Source: Sabellastarte sp. h YS-2021 | Lineage: Eukaryota; Annelida; Polychaeta; Sabellida; Sabellidae | DNA: 64,000 nt | Assembly: GCA_964017235.1 (NCBI GenBank) | Contig: OZ024930.1 | Span: 149,358,221 to 149,422,220, forward strand | Direction: 5' to 3' | In this document: positions 20,546 to 31,688 of the stretch, one piece after another | How the letters are laid out: the number at the start of each line of letters is the position of its first letter | How positions within the stretch are numbered: position 1 is the first letter of the stretch | Notes under the pieces: model-generated | The model's database searches: none | Told to the model about the DNA's origin: nothing | Seen by the model: the letters and a program-made list of their open reading frames with translations, nothing else | Made by a program: the position numbers and the translations under genes

Positions 20546-21898
20546 TACAAAAGACTGTTTTGTTTTTTTTCATGCAACTGTATATTTTACAAAAGATTTT
20601 TAACTTTCCCACACATACCCAATTCCAGTCAGCCCAAAACACATGATTACATTTTATTCATAAAGAAAGTATGCACATATTATAAAGAAACAACATTACC
20701 TGAACCTCCCTACTGCCTGTTAGTTTATTGAACTTTACTTCTACAGTAGTCCTATATTAAAATATCCTTCCACGAAAATATTACTCAAATCACTGTTAGA
20801 ACAATTTCTACCTACACTTACCAGCCTTTTATGCACAGAAGAATTTGGGTACACTGTAAATAAAGCAGCCCTAATAAATGTCTTCTGACTTTGAAAACTA
20901 CTGGTCCAAACTAACACAGAGACTTCACCAACTGCCACATAAAAAGTTTAAACTTCTCTGCATCAACACTTTCACAGAGCCCAGACAATAAACATATCTG
21001 ACAGCGTAGCCTGTCAAATGCTCCATTTATATCTAAAAATATTGGACTCAATAGTCAGCCACAATGCAAACACTAAATTATGACTAACAAAATTTCACAA
21101 AAGTGTTTTACTTCAACAAAAAAAGCTTTCAACTAAAAAAAATGTTTGATTTAGTGCTGCAAATTTACATTTGATAAAAATAGAAAAGTAGCTTTCAGAG
21201 TGTTTCTTCAAATATCAATACACCCACGCACAGGCTATTTCAAACTGTCGATTATATCCTGTTTTGTTGAATCATATTATTTTCCAAGGTCCTTGTGCAA
21301 GGTTTGTTTTGTGGCCCAGGAACATTTACCATATTTCCCATACACAGAGACTCAGTATGATCTTCCTCTGAAAAAAGACAAAGTACACTTTTTCCCCCAG
21401 AGGGCATAAATACAGGAAAAGTTGTTTGCACATCTATTTCACAAGAGTATTGTGTATTATAGTGTATGTGTTTCTATATATATGACCCCCCTATATATCT
21501 TATACTTCAGGCTTTTTGTGCAGGAAAATAATTTGTACACATAAGCTTTTCACTTGATTTTGTTGTGCAAAGATTTAATACTACAACAGATCTCAGACCT
21601 GAAGACCAGGTTTACCTTTTCAAAAACAAATCAAAACACAATAAGATGATTAGGTTGATACTTTGTAAACCCCTGTCTCACTGTTCCATTCTGGTGCCCC
21701 AAAAACTTCGGTTTGGGAACATTTTGTGACAATGTGAATCTATATGAGCAAATATGGAAATGTGGCAGGTTTAGTTCTGTTTTCAGTACTGTTATGATTG
21801 CTGTGTTCTAAACTGAGTTGAATTAAAACTGAAGTGGGAAGTTTTTCATCTAGCCAGTCTTTTATTTTATCATTTTTGGAGTATTTTATGGTGGTTAT
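20546..21898. other. Intergenic, nothing recognised
   Basis: About 1.35 kb of AT-rich sequence with no coding that I can support. Confidence 0.6.
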
Positions 21899-21907
21899 GG
21901 GTGGCCT

Positions 21908-22660
21908 GGTGTGTGGGAAAAAATGCCTCCTAGAAAATATGCCTCCTAGAAAATATGCCTCCAAGAAAGAATGCCTCCTGAATATTTCGTGACTAGGAAA
22001 AAATGCCTCCAAAGAAAAAACGTTATTTGAAGTATTATAACACTACAGGTTCACATTACAACTTCAGAGGCTTTTTCATTTTTCCACTTGAGTCTTATAG
22101 TTGCCAATGCCTGTCAAAAATTCAGTCATTTTGCTTAGCTGTACAAATGTACTTATAATAAGTTTCTCTTGCAAGGTTTTGCTGGTTCTTCTCACTCTTT
22201 TGGCTGGCTGCTCAGTCAGGGTTTCCATCATGACAGTTGTCATGTTTTTCTTGTAAGTATATTTCTGCCCCTCCTAGTGCATCTAACTGCAATCAACGCC
22301 TTACAGAGGGGATAACCTGTGTTATAATTTGACAAGAATGCATATTCTAAGCCATAAAGGCCACAAATCCTGGTTTTAAACTGGTCCTGAGTACAGCTGA
22401 AGGGATACCCTTTCAAGAAGATATTTGTAATTTGTACTTTGTGATATTGTACGTTCTGGTTTTGACTATACATATTTGAAAGTAACATGTTTTTGATATT
22501 ATACATTATAGTTTTCATATATAACATGTTTACCAGTTGAAATAACTTTTTTTTCTCAGGAGGCATTTTTTCCTACTCACAAAATATTCAGGAGGCATTT
22601 TTTCTAGGAGGCATTTTTTTCAGGAGGCATTTTTTCTAGGAGGCATTTTTTCCCGGATTC
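21908..22660. mobile_element. Inverted-repeat element, GGAGGCATTTTTTC word, imperfect 9-bp duplication
   Basis: The left end has five copies of AAAATGCCTCC-type words and the right end has five of GGAGGCATTTTTTC on the opposite strand. Flanks are GGGTGGCCT (21899-21907) and GGGTGGCTT (22661-22669), 8 of 9 identical. The right terminus, read inward, is GAATCCGGGAAAAAATGCC. No coding; size 753 bp. Confidence 0.6.
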
Positions 22661-22748
22661 GGGTGGCTTAGTGTTCAGTAAATTTAGTAGTGTACATTCC
22701 TCTTAACTTTTATATATACAAGATCTTTGGATGTGTTGTCTGTGTGAT

Positions 22749-23110
22749 GAATGCGGGACATTTGGCTGGTGGACGTTTGGCCAGTGGACATTTGGCCGGC
22801 AGCCAGTTGGCCAGTGGACGTTTTGCCAGTGACTTTTTTGGGGGGTAGGACGATTGGCTGGTGACATTTTTATGTGTTATTTCAATATGGTCCTAAATGA
22901 AATAACTCTTGTAAATATTGCAAACAAGGTTTAATATGTTATTTTTATAATTGTCTCAAAAAAGATCTTTTTTTTGTCATTTTTATTGACACAAAGACAT
23001 AAGACAGCAATAGACCTAAACGGACATCGGACAAAAAGAAACCAGACAAAAATAAACCGGACAGAAAGAAACCAGATAAAAAGAAACCGGACCAAAAATT
23101 TTACTACTAA
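22749..23110. repeat. Left inverted terminal region of the MULE-like element
   Basis: An outer array of GGACATTTGGCTGGT-like words (22755-22830), then GTGACTTTTTTGGGGGG (22828-22845), then the inner GGACAAAAAGAAACCGG array. It is mirrored by 29830-30358. Confidence 0.6.
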
Positions 23111-23219
23111 GACAAAAAGTTTCACTATAAAATTAACTTTAAATTTCAATTAAATTTTCAAGAAATGCTAATTACTTTATGGCTCCTATAAACACCTTGT
23201 GTCAAACTTGCATAATAGC

Positions 23220-23372
23220 AGCTATTTGTTGGAGCCATCCAACCCAATGGCCAATGCAGAGATGCGATTTTAAGGTTTACTAACAACCTTAACCAAGCCA
23301 TTGGGTTACAGTAGTCCGTCCTCCCGCCAAAGAGGTCACATGACTACATTGTTTACCTCATTATTTTTGTTG
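23220..23372. repeat. DIRS 1 inverted terminal repeat, left
   Basis: 153 bp, the reverse complement of 27494-27646 with two differences (GGCCAATGC against GGTCAACGC). Unlike the right side, it has no extension of about 36 bp beyond the repeat. Confidence 0.9.
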
Positions 23373-23415
23373 CAAGTAAAAGAATGACTTGCGGGGAGGC
23401 GGGAGGGAAATTTGA

Positions 23416-23513
23416 GTGTTAGGAAATGGTAAGTATTTCTAATAAAAATTTAAATTACTATTAAATTTTTCAATTTTATAGCGAAATACCCTTACCATTT
23501 CCTAACAGTAGCT
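23416..23513. repeat. DIRS 1 internal complementary region
   Basis: The second half (23474-23513) is a perfect 40-nt complement of the right outer edge. The first half (GTTAGGAAATGGTAAGTATT and on) would pair with the lost left outer edge. In DIRS elements this region templates circle formation. Confidence 0.8.
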
Positions 23514-24048
23514 GAATTCAGCCTTGCAGGACGGTGGGAATTACTTTTAGCAACTACCATCACCAGCCCTACTACCACAACAAGAAAAAACACTGTGAGA
23601 AACTGTAATATAAACAATGTGAGTCTTACATGTAAATAACAACACATAAACTCCAACATTTAACAGTGCGTTTAACATGATTATAACATATAAACGTTAA
23701 AACTGCCAGCACCCACATTCAACATACCTTCAAATAAAAGGTAGAATGTAGATCTCACAATGTTCCAATCTATCTAATGCAATAGTAGAAAGTTGTATCA
23801 ACACAAACTTGAAACTCAACATAAACTTCAAAGCAACTACGGGTCAAACCCCACTTGGCACCACTATCAGCTGACGCATCATACGCTCCAAGCGAGGCTC
23901 AAGCCAACAAAACTGTACAATATATACAGGTGCTACAGCCATCTATCCTGTAAACACATAAAATATATAATGTATAGCCACTCAATACAAAAACAGACAT
24001 CAATACAGCATGAAAAACATAGATATAACAGACAAACTCATTACCTAG

Positions 24049-25290
24049 CTATAAATCTATCACATGCTGAGCAGATACTATAGGGCCCAATTTCAAAATC
24101 TGGCCATTATGCCAACATAGGTCCTTCAGATAGAAATTGGTGAATGTATTGTGAGACTTCCAAAAGCAAGCCTGAAGGATCTCATTCAAAGAAATTCCTC
24201 CTTTAAATGCCAAAGATGCAGCCATTGAGCGGACATCATGAGCTTTCACCTGATACAGCTGTTGAGACTCAGAGTCCGAATTCTCATAAGCCAAAAGAAT
24301 AGTCTGTTTTAACCAAGATGAGATAGTTGCCCTGGAAATATCTCTTGTAAAGCCTTCTTTTATAGCTACAAACAAAAGATTCTTATTCTTCCTCAAATCT
24401 TTTGTCCTGTCCAAATAGAATTTCAAAGCCCTCACCGGACAAAGAGATCTATCTTGAGTCAAACTTTTGTCTAACTGAGGTTTCAATGCTGGAATGACCA
24501 CTGGTTTAATTGCAGCAGGCCCATCTGAAGCCAACTGGTTCTTTGCCAAAAAGGCAGTTGATGGGGCCAAAGTGACTTGAGACCAATTCTCCTTATAACT
24601 GAGAGATGAATGAGTCCAAGCATGAACTTCACTTCTCCTTTTGCCAGAAGCCAAAGTCAAAAGAAAAACTGTCTTAAAGGTTAATAACTTCAAAGAAGCT
24701 TTCCCCAAGGGTTCAAAAGGTTGTTTGGTCAATGCATGGAGTACCAATGCCAAATCCCAAGAAGGTATAGACCTATTTGCTACTGGTTTGTCTCTGTAAA
24801 AGCTTGCTAACAGTCTATTTAGCTCAAGACTTTTAGAGATCTGCTCACCCTTCACACCCAAACCATCTGCAATAGCTGTTCTATAACCAGCAATGGTAGA
24901 TGGCTTGAGATTTCTTTCCTTAAACAAACAGTTAAGAAAATCTGCTACATCTGGAATAGTGGGATTGGAGACGTCCACCTGGCTCTCCTCACACCACTTC
25001 CCAAAAATGGACCACCTTGATTCATAGATTCTCCTTGAGGAGTGTCTCTGAGGCTCCTTAATTCACTTCGCCACCTCCTCTGAGAATCTTTCTGAATATT
25101 CATGACTGACTCCAGATGCCAAGCATGAAGATTCAGGTAAGTCAGATTGTTGTGAAGTCTGTTGCTGAAAGGCTGAGTCAACAGATCCACCCACAGGGGA
25201 AGTCTCAGAGGAAGCCTTGTGGACAGATCCACCAGATCCCAAAACCAAGACATCCCTGGCCACCCTGGTGCAATCATGATGATTTTGCAC
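24049..25290 (-). pseudogene. DIRS 1 tyrosine recombinase (one in-frame stop)
   Basis: This is the integrase of the element. The catalytic pattern is intact: Box A Arg in SGKRRSEVHAW, HDVR in Box B, and the Tyr in NTFTNFYLKDL. The N-terminal SAM-like part has IYESRWSIFGKWCEES. A single TGA at 25063-25065 interrupts the frame in the linker (AK-stop-IKEP); the second DIRS element has Arg there, so a CGA to TGA change is likely. From 24978 to 24049 the frame is open (309 codons). Confidence 0.75.
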
Positions 25291-26740
25291 CTATGGTCTT
25301 TTGAATCACCTGAGGAATGAGAGCCACTGGACAAAACACATAGGCGTCCAGACCCTCCCAAGAGATGTTCAATGCATCTGTTTCCCAAGCTCGACCGTCG
25401 GGGACAGGAGACACATACATTGGTAGCTTGTGATTCAACTTTGTTGCAAACAAATCTACCATTGGTTGATGCCAGCAATGGCAAATTTGATTGAACACTC
25501 GATGATTCAAAGCCCACTCGGTCTGAATCACCTTGTCTTTCCTTGACAGAGAATCTGCCAAGACATTGAGATTCCCTGGAATGTGTTTTGCCCGAATCTG
25601 GATCCCCCTGGCATTTGTCCAAGCCATGATTCTCCAGATTAGTGCACACATTTCTTGAGAATGGGTGCCTCCCTGTTTGTTCAGATAGGCAACCACTGAA
25701 GAGTTGTCTGTGGAAATCAGCAGATTTTGATTCAGAAGCTGATTTTCGAATGATTTTAAAGCTAGAAATACTGCTTTTAGCTCTAGAATGTTTATGTGAA
25801 GTCCTGACTCCACCTGATTCCACAGACCACTGGCTGTGTGATGCTCTAAATGAGCACCCCAGCCTTTTAGGGAAGCATCTGTGAATAGAAGGAGATTGCA
25901 CTCCTTCTGATGAAGTGGGGAACCCCTCCTCAAGTTCGAAAGATTGGTCCACCACTGAAGATGCTGTTTGAGAACCTGGGACACAGGTACTGGGATATCC
26001 AGAGACTGAGGATACCTCCAGTGTGTCTTCAGATACCATTGGAGTGGCCTCATATGCAGACGACCCAATGGTATTGTCTTCTCCATTGAAGCCATGCTTC
26101 CAATTAGTGACATGAGCTTCCTTGGAGATGTTTGAGGAGATTCCAACATGGAAACTGTTTTTTCCAGAAGACGATCAATTTTTGATTGAGTTGGAAAGAC
26201 TAGACCTACCCTGAGGTCGAATTTGTAACCCAAAAATTCGATTTCTTGAGTTGGAATTAAATCTGATTTTTCGAAATTTATGATCCAACCTCTGCACAAG
26301 ATGAATCAACCTGTGGGTATTCCTAGGGAAGTGACCTTTTGAACTGGAGTTATCGCTCTTTTGTCGATCATTTGATAAACCGCCTTTATCAAAAACTCTT
26401 GCTTCTCCCGGTTCAAATATTTGCTCCTTATTGCAGGATAATTTGTCAATGGAGGTTGATTTCTGAAATTCAGACAATAACCCTCCTTCAAAATGGTCAC
26501 TACCCTTGGATGAGCTTTCCTGGCTTCCCATACCTGCCAAAAACTGGACAGACGGCTTCCTGGGCACAGACAGTCACTTCCTTCTGCCACCCCTGCCTCT
26601 GAAAGGCCTAGAGGAGTAGGAACCCCTTCCTCTGTTTCCAGTTGCAGAAGAGCTATTGCTTCTGGCTGATGTTGTTGAAGAATTTTCATGGTAGGGTCGA
26701 AAAGATCTATTCTGAGACCTGCTATCTCTTTTCTCCTCAT
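25274..26740 (-). pseudogene. DIRS 1 reverse transcriptase/RNase H with RT core deleted
   Basis: The RT N-terminus is at 26306-26450 (YLNREKQEFLIKAVYQMIDK to KVTSLG) and the RT thumb region starts at 26299 (CRGWIINFEKSDLIPTQEI). Between them about 150 residues are missing compared with the second DIRS element, including the palm and its YLDD box. RNase H follows with LLFTDASLKGWGAHL, NILELKAVFLAL and STDNSSVVAYLNKQGG, so its D-E-D residues are present. The C-terminal linker has VDLFATKLNHKLP. Without the palm it cannot make cDNA. Confidence 0.8.
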
Positions 26741-27405
26741 GTCTAGCCGTATGCTCCTTCCTAGAATCTCTACCCCTGGACTCCCTATTCACATGGGACC
26801 ACTGAATGAAATTCTTCTGAACTTCAGAGAGAGTATCTACAGGAAAAACCTCATTTGAAGTGAAAGGAGCATTCCTAAGCTTACTAATGTCATCCTCAGT
26901 GACATCCTTGGAACAGCTTTTCAAGTAATTATCCCTCCTACTCAACAACATGTTTGATGCCATGGTCATGGAACTGCCAAGCAAAGAATCTAAAGATTTC
27001 CCCAAAGACTGATTCACTGATGACTGTAACTGAAGACACTCCTGGACATATTCCAGAGCATTATTAAAGTCAGTTTCATTCTCAGCTGATTTTAAGATAG
27101 CAACCAACCAGCGACCACAGAATGAGAAAGACATTCCTACCGAACTGTCTTCTTCATCCAATATGGAGTCATCTATCTTGTCCTTTCCTTTTTGCAAGGT
27201 AGATTCCTTCAAAGATTTCTTACCTTTTGACAGTTTTTCAGTGAGTTTCCGCTTTTGATCTTCCGACAAAGCAACACACAGAAGGCAATCTGCTAGCTTC
27301 ACGACATTTGTAGCAATATCTGTGGTTATCAAAACCAAACATAAGATGTCCACAGAAACTGGATTTCTTAGATTTAGAATCTGATGAATCTTTATTATTC
27401 GCCAT
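26574..27405 (-). pseudogene. DIRS 1 gag-like protein, frameshifted near its N-terminus
   Basis: The natural start is probably the ATG at 27405 (MANNKDSSDSKSKK), giving a Cys/His-rich head SSFCGHLMFGFDNHRYCYK and CRE. A frame change near 27290-27310 is needed to reach CVALSEDQKRKLTEKLSKG. The C-terminus is Ser/Arg/Gly-rich (RGRGSYSSRPFRGRGGRRK), as usual for nucleic-acid-binding DIRS gag. Confidence 0.7.
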
Positions 27406-27493
27406 GATTCAAAAATCTCAATAAAAAATGAAATAATCCCTGAAAACTTAAAACTTCCAAAGATTACCAAAACACGTCTCTACTGTTGATGGC

Positions 27494-27646
27494 CAACAAA
27501 AATAATGAGGTAAACAATGTAGTCATGTGACCTCTTTGGCGGGAGGACGGACTACTGTAACCCAATGGCTTGGTTAAGGTTGTTAGTAAACCTTAAAATC
27601 GCATCTCTGCGTTGACCATTGGGTTGGATGGCTCCAACAAATAGCT
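27494..27646. repeat. DIRS 1 inverted terminal repeat, right
   Basis: 153 bp, the partner of 23220-23372. It is followed outward by 27647-27682, which is copied in the internal complementary region. Confidence 0.9.
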
Positions 27647-27682
27647 ACTGTTAGGAAATGGTAAGGGTATTTCGCTATAAAA

Positions 27683-28397
27683 AGACCCCCTCAACCTGTA
27701 TTCTTTGGACAAAAAGGGATAAAGGGAAAGCCACCTCCAATCACACATAACTGTCAATTGCTATTATTGATAACTGGCATCCAATTCATACAATCTCAAT
27801 TCAGGTAAGCAGCCTTTATTCTATTCAAATTAATCCATTGATTGATTGATTACAGTAAATGTCTTACACTGCATTACATTAATCATTCTATGATCTTTTA
27901 TGTACCTGAGTTGAGTTGTGGCTTTAATCTTCCTTTGAAGTAGGTTTACTGAGTAGAAATGAAAGGAATAGCTACCTACTCAGGACAATTTAAGTTGTAT
28001 ATAAAAGGCTTAAATTTTCTTCCTGATATCATTGACATCTTACCATTTAAACTATGGAGATAATAAAAAGCAATAAAGGTGGTTTGAAGATATGCATGGA
28101 TGGATACATGTATACAAAGCTTTCTGTGAAATCTTCTTCCATTTTCTGGAAATGTTCACAAAAGATTGCTTTATCATGTAAAGCAGTTCTCAGAATAGGT
28201 CTTGATGTAAGTTTTCTATTTTGATATAAATTGATTGATAATGATAATCCACTGCTCATCAGAGAATACAGCCATAAAAAATAAATATCTTTGTTCTAGG
28301 TTCAGAGTCTAAAGTCATACATAAACAATAAGATTATTTTTGATGACCTTTTTAAAACTATACTGTAGCTTACTTTTTTGCATTTTCTATTTTCAGA
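27683..28397. other. MULE-like element interior between DIRS insertion and transposase
   Basis: AT-rich; it probably holds the intron upstream of the transposase exon at 28398. No coding recognised. Confidence 0.5.
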
Positions 28398-29688
28398 ATA
28401 ACAATCCAGAACTTGTCAAAGAACACAGCCATGAAAGCAGTTTAACAACAGTTGAGGTGGCTAAGTTAAAGGCTAGTTTGAAAGAGAAAGGTACTTCATC
28501 CAGAGGCAGACCAGCCCAGATCTTAGCAACCAAGCTGTCTGGAGTCAATGATGAAGTCCGAGCTGAATGTGGTAGAGTGGAAAGCATAAAGAGGTCCATT
28601 CGCATATGTCAGAGGGGTACACTACCCAGGAACCGAAGACCGTCACAGAGTTCAAACTGGAAGATGAGTGGACCAAGACAGCAGGATCCCAAAGATTTCT
28701 CATTCATGATAGTGGATCAGAGAGCCAGTCCCGCGTAGTGGTTTTTCCCAGTGATGAAGCTCTCAGACACCTGTTCAGGCAAGATGAGTGGTTCATTGAT
28801 GGAACGTTCAGCCTTTCTCCAGATATTCCAGCAACTCTACATCATCTGGGCCAAACTAGGGACTTCTGCAGTCACTCTCTTCGGTTAATCCCAATCACAC
28901 TATGAAGAGATCATGCAAGCAGTTCTCAAAAGATGCGAAGAGCTTGGTTTCACTCCTGATCCTACAACAGTGCATCTGGATGTTGAGCAAGCAGCAATTA
29001 ATGCAGTCAAAGCTACTTTTGGCCCCCATGTGTTGACCCTTGGCTGCTTCTATCAACTTACCCAGGCAACCTGGAGGAAGTACAAGAGTTAGGGCTCAGT
29101 CAATATTACAAGGAAAATGGCAGCTTTAGACATTTTTGTGGAATGTTGGATGGGCTAGCCTTTCTGCCTTTATCTGATGTCATTGAGGGAATGTCGTATC
29201 TCTGGAATCTAGATGAAGAATATACAGATGACCTGTTGGATTACTTTGATCACACATATGTGTCAGGATCCTTTAGGCAGATCCAGCGGCCAGCTCTACC
29301 TGGGGAAGACCAACCAACCATCAGATTGAGGAAAATGCCTCCACTTTTTCCTCCACATATGTGGAATGTGCACAATGCTACCCTGAGAGGTGATGCCTGT
29401 ACAAATAGCCTATGTGAAACCTGGAACAATAGTTTTTCACAGCTTGTTGGGAACAAACATCCATCAGTTTGGAGACTTCTCACGCATATTAAAGAAGATG
29501 AGTCCCTCTCAAGACTACAGATCTGCCAAGACTCAAGAGGGGAGCCACCAATAATACGGGTGAAAAAAGCAACTAAAGATCTCCAACAGCGCCTCAGCTA
29601 CTTGTGTTCAGAGATAAAAAGTGGCAACAAATCACTAGAGGAGTTCCTGAAAGGTGTAGGACATTCCATAAGAATCATTGAAGTGTGA
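28398..29688 (+). pseudogene. MULE-type transposase, broken by frameshifts
   Basis: An acceptor TTCTATTTTCAG precedes 28398, so the gene was spliced. Pieces in order: NNNPELVKEHSHES to ESIKRSI (28398-28600); EPKTVTEFKLEDEWTKT to EWFIDGTFSLSPD (28625-28830), which has the MULE Asp in DGTF; DVEQAAINAVKATFG to LTLGCFYQLTQ (28975-29070), the second Asp region; MLDGLAFLPLSD to ETWNNSFSQLVGNKHPSVW (29143-29480), the C-terminal part. At least three frame changes separate the pieces. An AATAAA follows at about 29829. It served to mobilise the surrounding element and cannot make a full protein now. Confidence 0.7.
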
Positions 29689-29829
29689 CATGTTTCAACT
29701 GTGTGTTTACAGACTTGCTTAAGTAATTGCCAAATGGAGCTTTGTACTATTTCTGTGCTATTGTTGTGAATATTCATGTTTAAATGTTGTATATTGTTTT
29801 TATGTTGTTACAAGAAACTTTTTTAAAAT

Positions 29830-30358
29830 AAAAACTTTTTGTCCTACTAGTAAAACTTTTTGTCCGGTTTCTTTTTGTCTGGTTTCTTTTTGTCCGTCCT
29901 TCCATCTAAACATTATAACATCATCAGCACTTTCAAACAATCAGTAATTTTGAGTAGGAATCAAAGGCCCTTTAGTTCTTTATATTTAATCCTGAGCAGT
30001 TATGAGAGACTAAACTTAAAAGGAGTCAGCAATTCTGAGTAGGAATCAAAGGCCTTTTAGTTCTTTTATTTATATAACATCATGTTTATTCAAAGTCATC
30101 ATTTTTGATAAGAAAGTGATAAAATAGAAAAAAACAGTTTATTATATTTGAAACAATATAAAAATGATATTTTAAACTCTTGCAATATGAATACAATTTT
30201 TTCATTTGGGCCAAATAATAAAACAAGATAATAACAAAAATAAATAACATATAAAAAAAGTGGCCAATTGTCCTTCCCCCCCAAAAAAGTCACCGACCAA
30301 ACGTCAACCAGCGAAAAATCAACTGGCCAAACGTCCGCCAGCCAAACAGACTGTGGAA
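29830..30358. repeat. Right inverted terminal region of the MULE-like element
   Basis: It contains the same word arrays in inverse orientation, plus a direct duplication of about 100 bp (AATCAAAGGCCYTTTAGTTC at about 29958 and 30047). Its outermost part (30260-30350) mirrors 22755-22865. Confidence 0.6.
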
Positions 30359-30524
30359 TAGGCCTGTTCTGTGGTAAAATAGTGAAGGATCACTTTGAGA
30401 TAAATATTCATGATTCAGTTTTTATTTAAACATGTTTGGCCTTTTGCTGTAAACTTCAAATATGGAAAGTCTTTATCAATAAAACAGTTGTCACGTGATA
30501 TAGCTCTATTTAAAAACAAGAGAA

Positions 30525-30542
30525 GAGTGCCCGTGAACGGGC
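30525..30542. repeat. Hairpin GTGCCCGTGAACGGGCAC
   Basis: Perfect 7-bp stem with a 4-nt loop, followed by GTGTCAGCTGACTGAG. It has the look of a Helitron-type 3' hairpin on the minus strand. A GTCAGCTGAC cluster at 34185-34216 may mark the other end of the same composite repeat. Confidence 0.4.
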
Positions 30543-30719
30543 ACTGTGTCAGCTGACTGAGTGTTTTTTTATTTGTAAAGGTAATAATGAGAGGAAAGCA
30601 TAATTATCAGGGAAAGTGCTGTACAGAAGTACAGTAAATGGTAATTGAACAGCATGTTCAAAAGAAATTCTGAACCTGACAGAAGAAAAGGACAAAAAAG
30701 TTGTGCCCTGCCAATGGTA

Positions 30720-31688
30720 TTATGAAGGAAAGTAAGGGAGTTATAAGCACTTTTAACTTTTGCTATCTTTGTTTGACCTTGGAGGAGGGGTCCAAGGCCA
30801 AATCCTACCACACCAAATGATTCCCAGCCCATGATTTCCTGTAGGTTGGTTTACCATCCCAAACCTGTAGGACCAATAACAAGCAAGTTATAAGCAATTT
30901 TAAGTTTGGCTATCCTCAACTGACCTTGAAGGAGGGGTCCAAGGTCAAATCTGACCACACCAAAAGAATCCCAGCCCATGATTTCTTATATGTTGGTTTA
31001 CCATCCCAAACCTCTAAGACCAATAATAAGCGAGTTATAAGCACTTTTAAGTTTGGCTATCCTCGTTTGACCTTGAAGAAGAGGTCCAAGGTCAAATCGG
31101 ACCACATCAACAGATTCTCAGCCTATGATTTCCTATATGTCTGTTTACCATCCCAAACCTCTAGGACCAATAATAAGTGAGTTATAAGCACTTTTAAGTT
31201 TGGATATCCTCGTTTGACCTTGAAGGAGGGGTCAAAGGTCAAATCTGACCACACCAAAAGATTCCCAGCCCATGATTTCCTACAGGTTGGTTTACCATCC
31301 CAAACCTCTAGGACCAATAATAAGGGAGATATAAGCACTTTTCATGACTGACAAAGAAACACCTGTGGCGGCCATCTTGTTTTTCAAAATCAGGCCAAAA
31401 ATATTCCCAGTCAAGATTTTATAATGAGGAACATATCCTGCGAATTTGAGATCTCTACCTGTAATACCCTTTGCTCTAGAGGGCCAACAAAAGTCCTTGT
31501 TTAAAGTTGAATAAACGTCCCTGGCGGCCATCTTGTTTTTCAAAATGAGGCCAAAAATATTCCCAGGCAACATTTTATGGTTACTAATATATTCTGCAAA
31601 CTTGAGAAGGCTAGCTATAATATTTTTTTCATTAGAGCGGTAATGGTGAAATCTCTCTACACACTGCGGCTATCCAGTGGATACAATG
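30720..31688 (-). mobile_element. Helitron-like repeat, copy D
   Basis: Four inverted TGACCTTG/CAAGGTCA modules (30774-31250), then two GCGGCCATCTTG units (31368 and 31524), and the GTATCC-type end at 31670-31688. The hairpin end is missing. It runs straight into the 154-bp satellite. Confidence 0.5.

Larger units (their letters stand above)
23220..27682 (-). mobile_element. DIRS retrotransposon 1 (defective)
   Basis: It reads right to left: gag, RT, RNase H, tyrosine recombinase. Inverted terminal repeats of 153 bp (23220-23372 and 27494-27646) differ at only two positions. An internal complementary region near 23416-23513 has a perfect 40-bp complement to the right outer edge (27643-27682). 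These are the hallmarks of DIRS elements, which integrate through a circular intermediate without target duplication. The left outer edge beyond the inverted repeat is missing. RT has lost its core. Confidence 0.85.
22749..30358 (+). mobile_element. MULE-like DNA transposon with a DIRS element inserted in it
   Basis: The two ends are inverted and share, in order: words of the GGACGTTTGGCCAGT type, GTGACTTTTTTGGGGGG, AGGACAATTGGC, TATGTTATTT, and further in GGACAAAAAGAAACCGG repeats (left 22980-23110, right 29830-29900). A decayed MULE transposase lies at 28398-29688. The left terminus reads GAATGCGGGACATTTGG. A possible 9-bp duplication is CTGTGTGAT/CTGTGGAAT (7 of 9). The DIRS insertion at 23220-27682 lies upstream of the transposase. 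Confidence 0.6.

Noticed and set aside
22500-22660. Simple microsatellite of GGAGGCATTTTTTC
   Set aside because: The inverted counterpart at 21915-22015 and the flanking near-duplication show that it is a transposon end.
24049-25290. Phage integrase or bacterial contamination
   Set aside because: The recombinase is followed by RT/RNase H and gag in DIRS order between inverted repeats; it is a eukaryotic retrotransposon.
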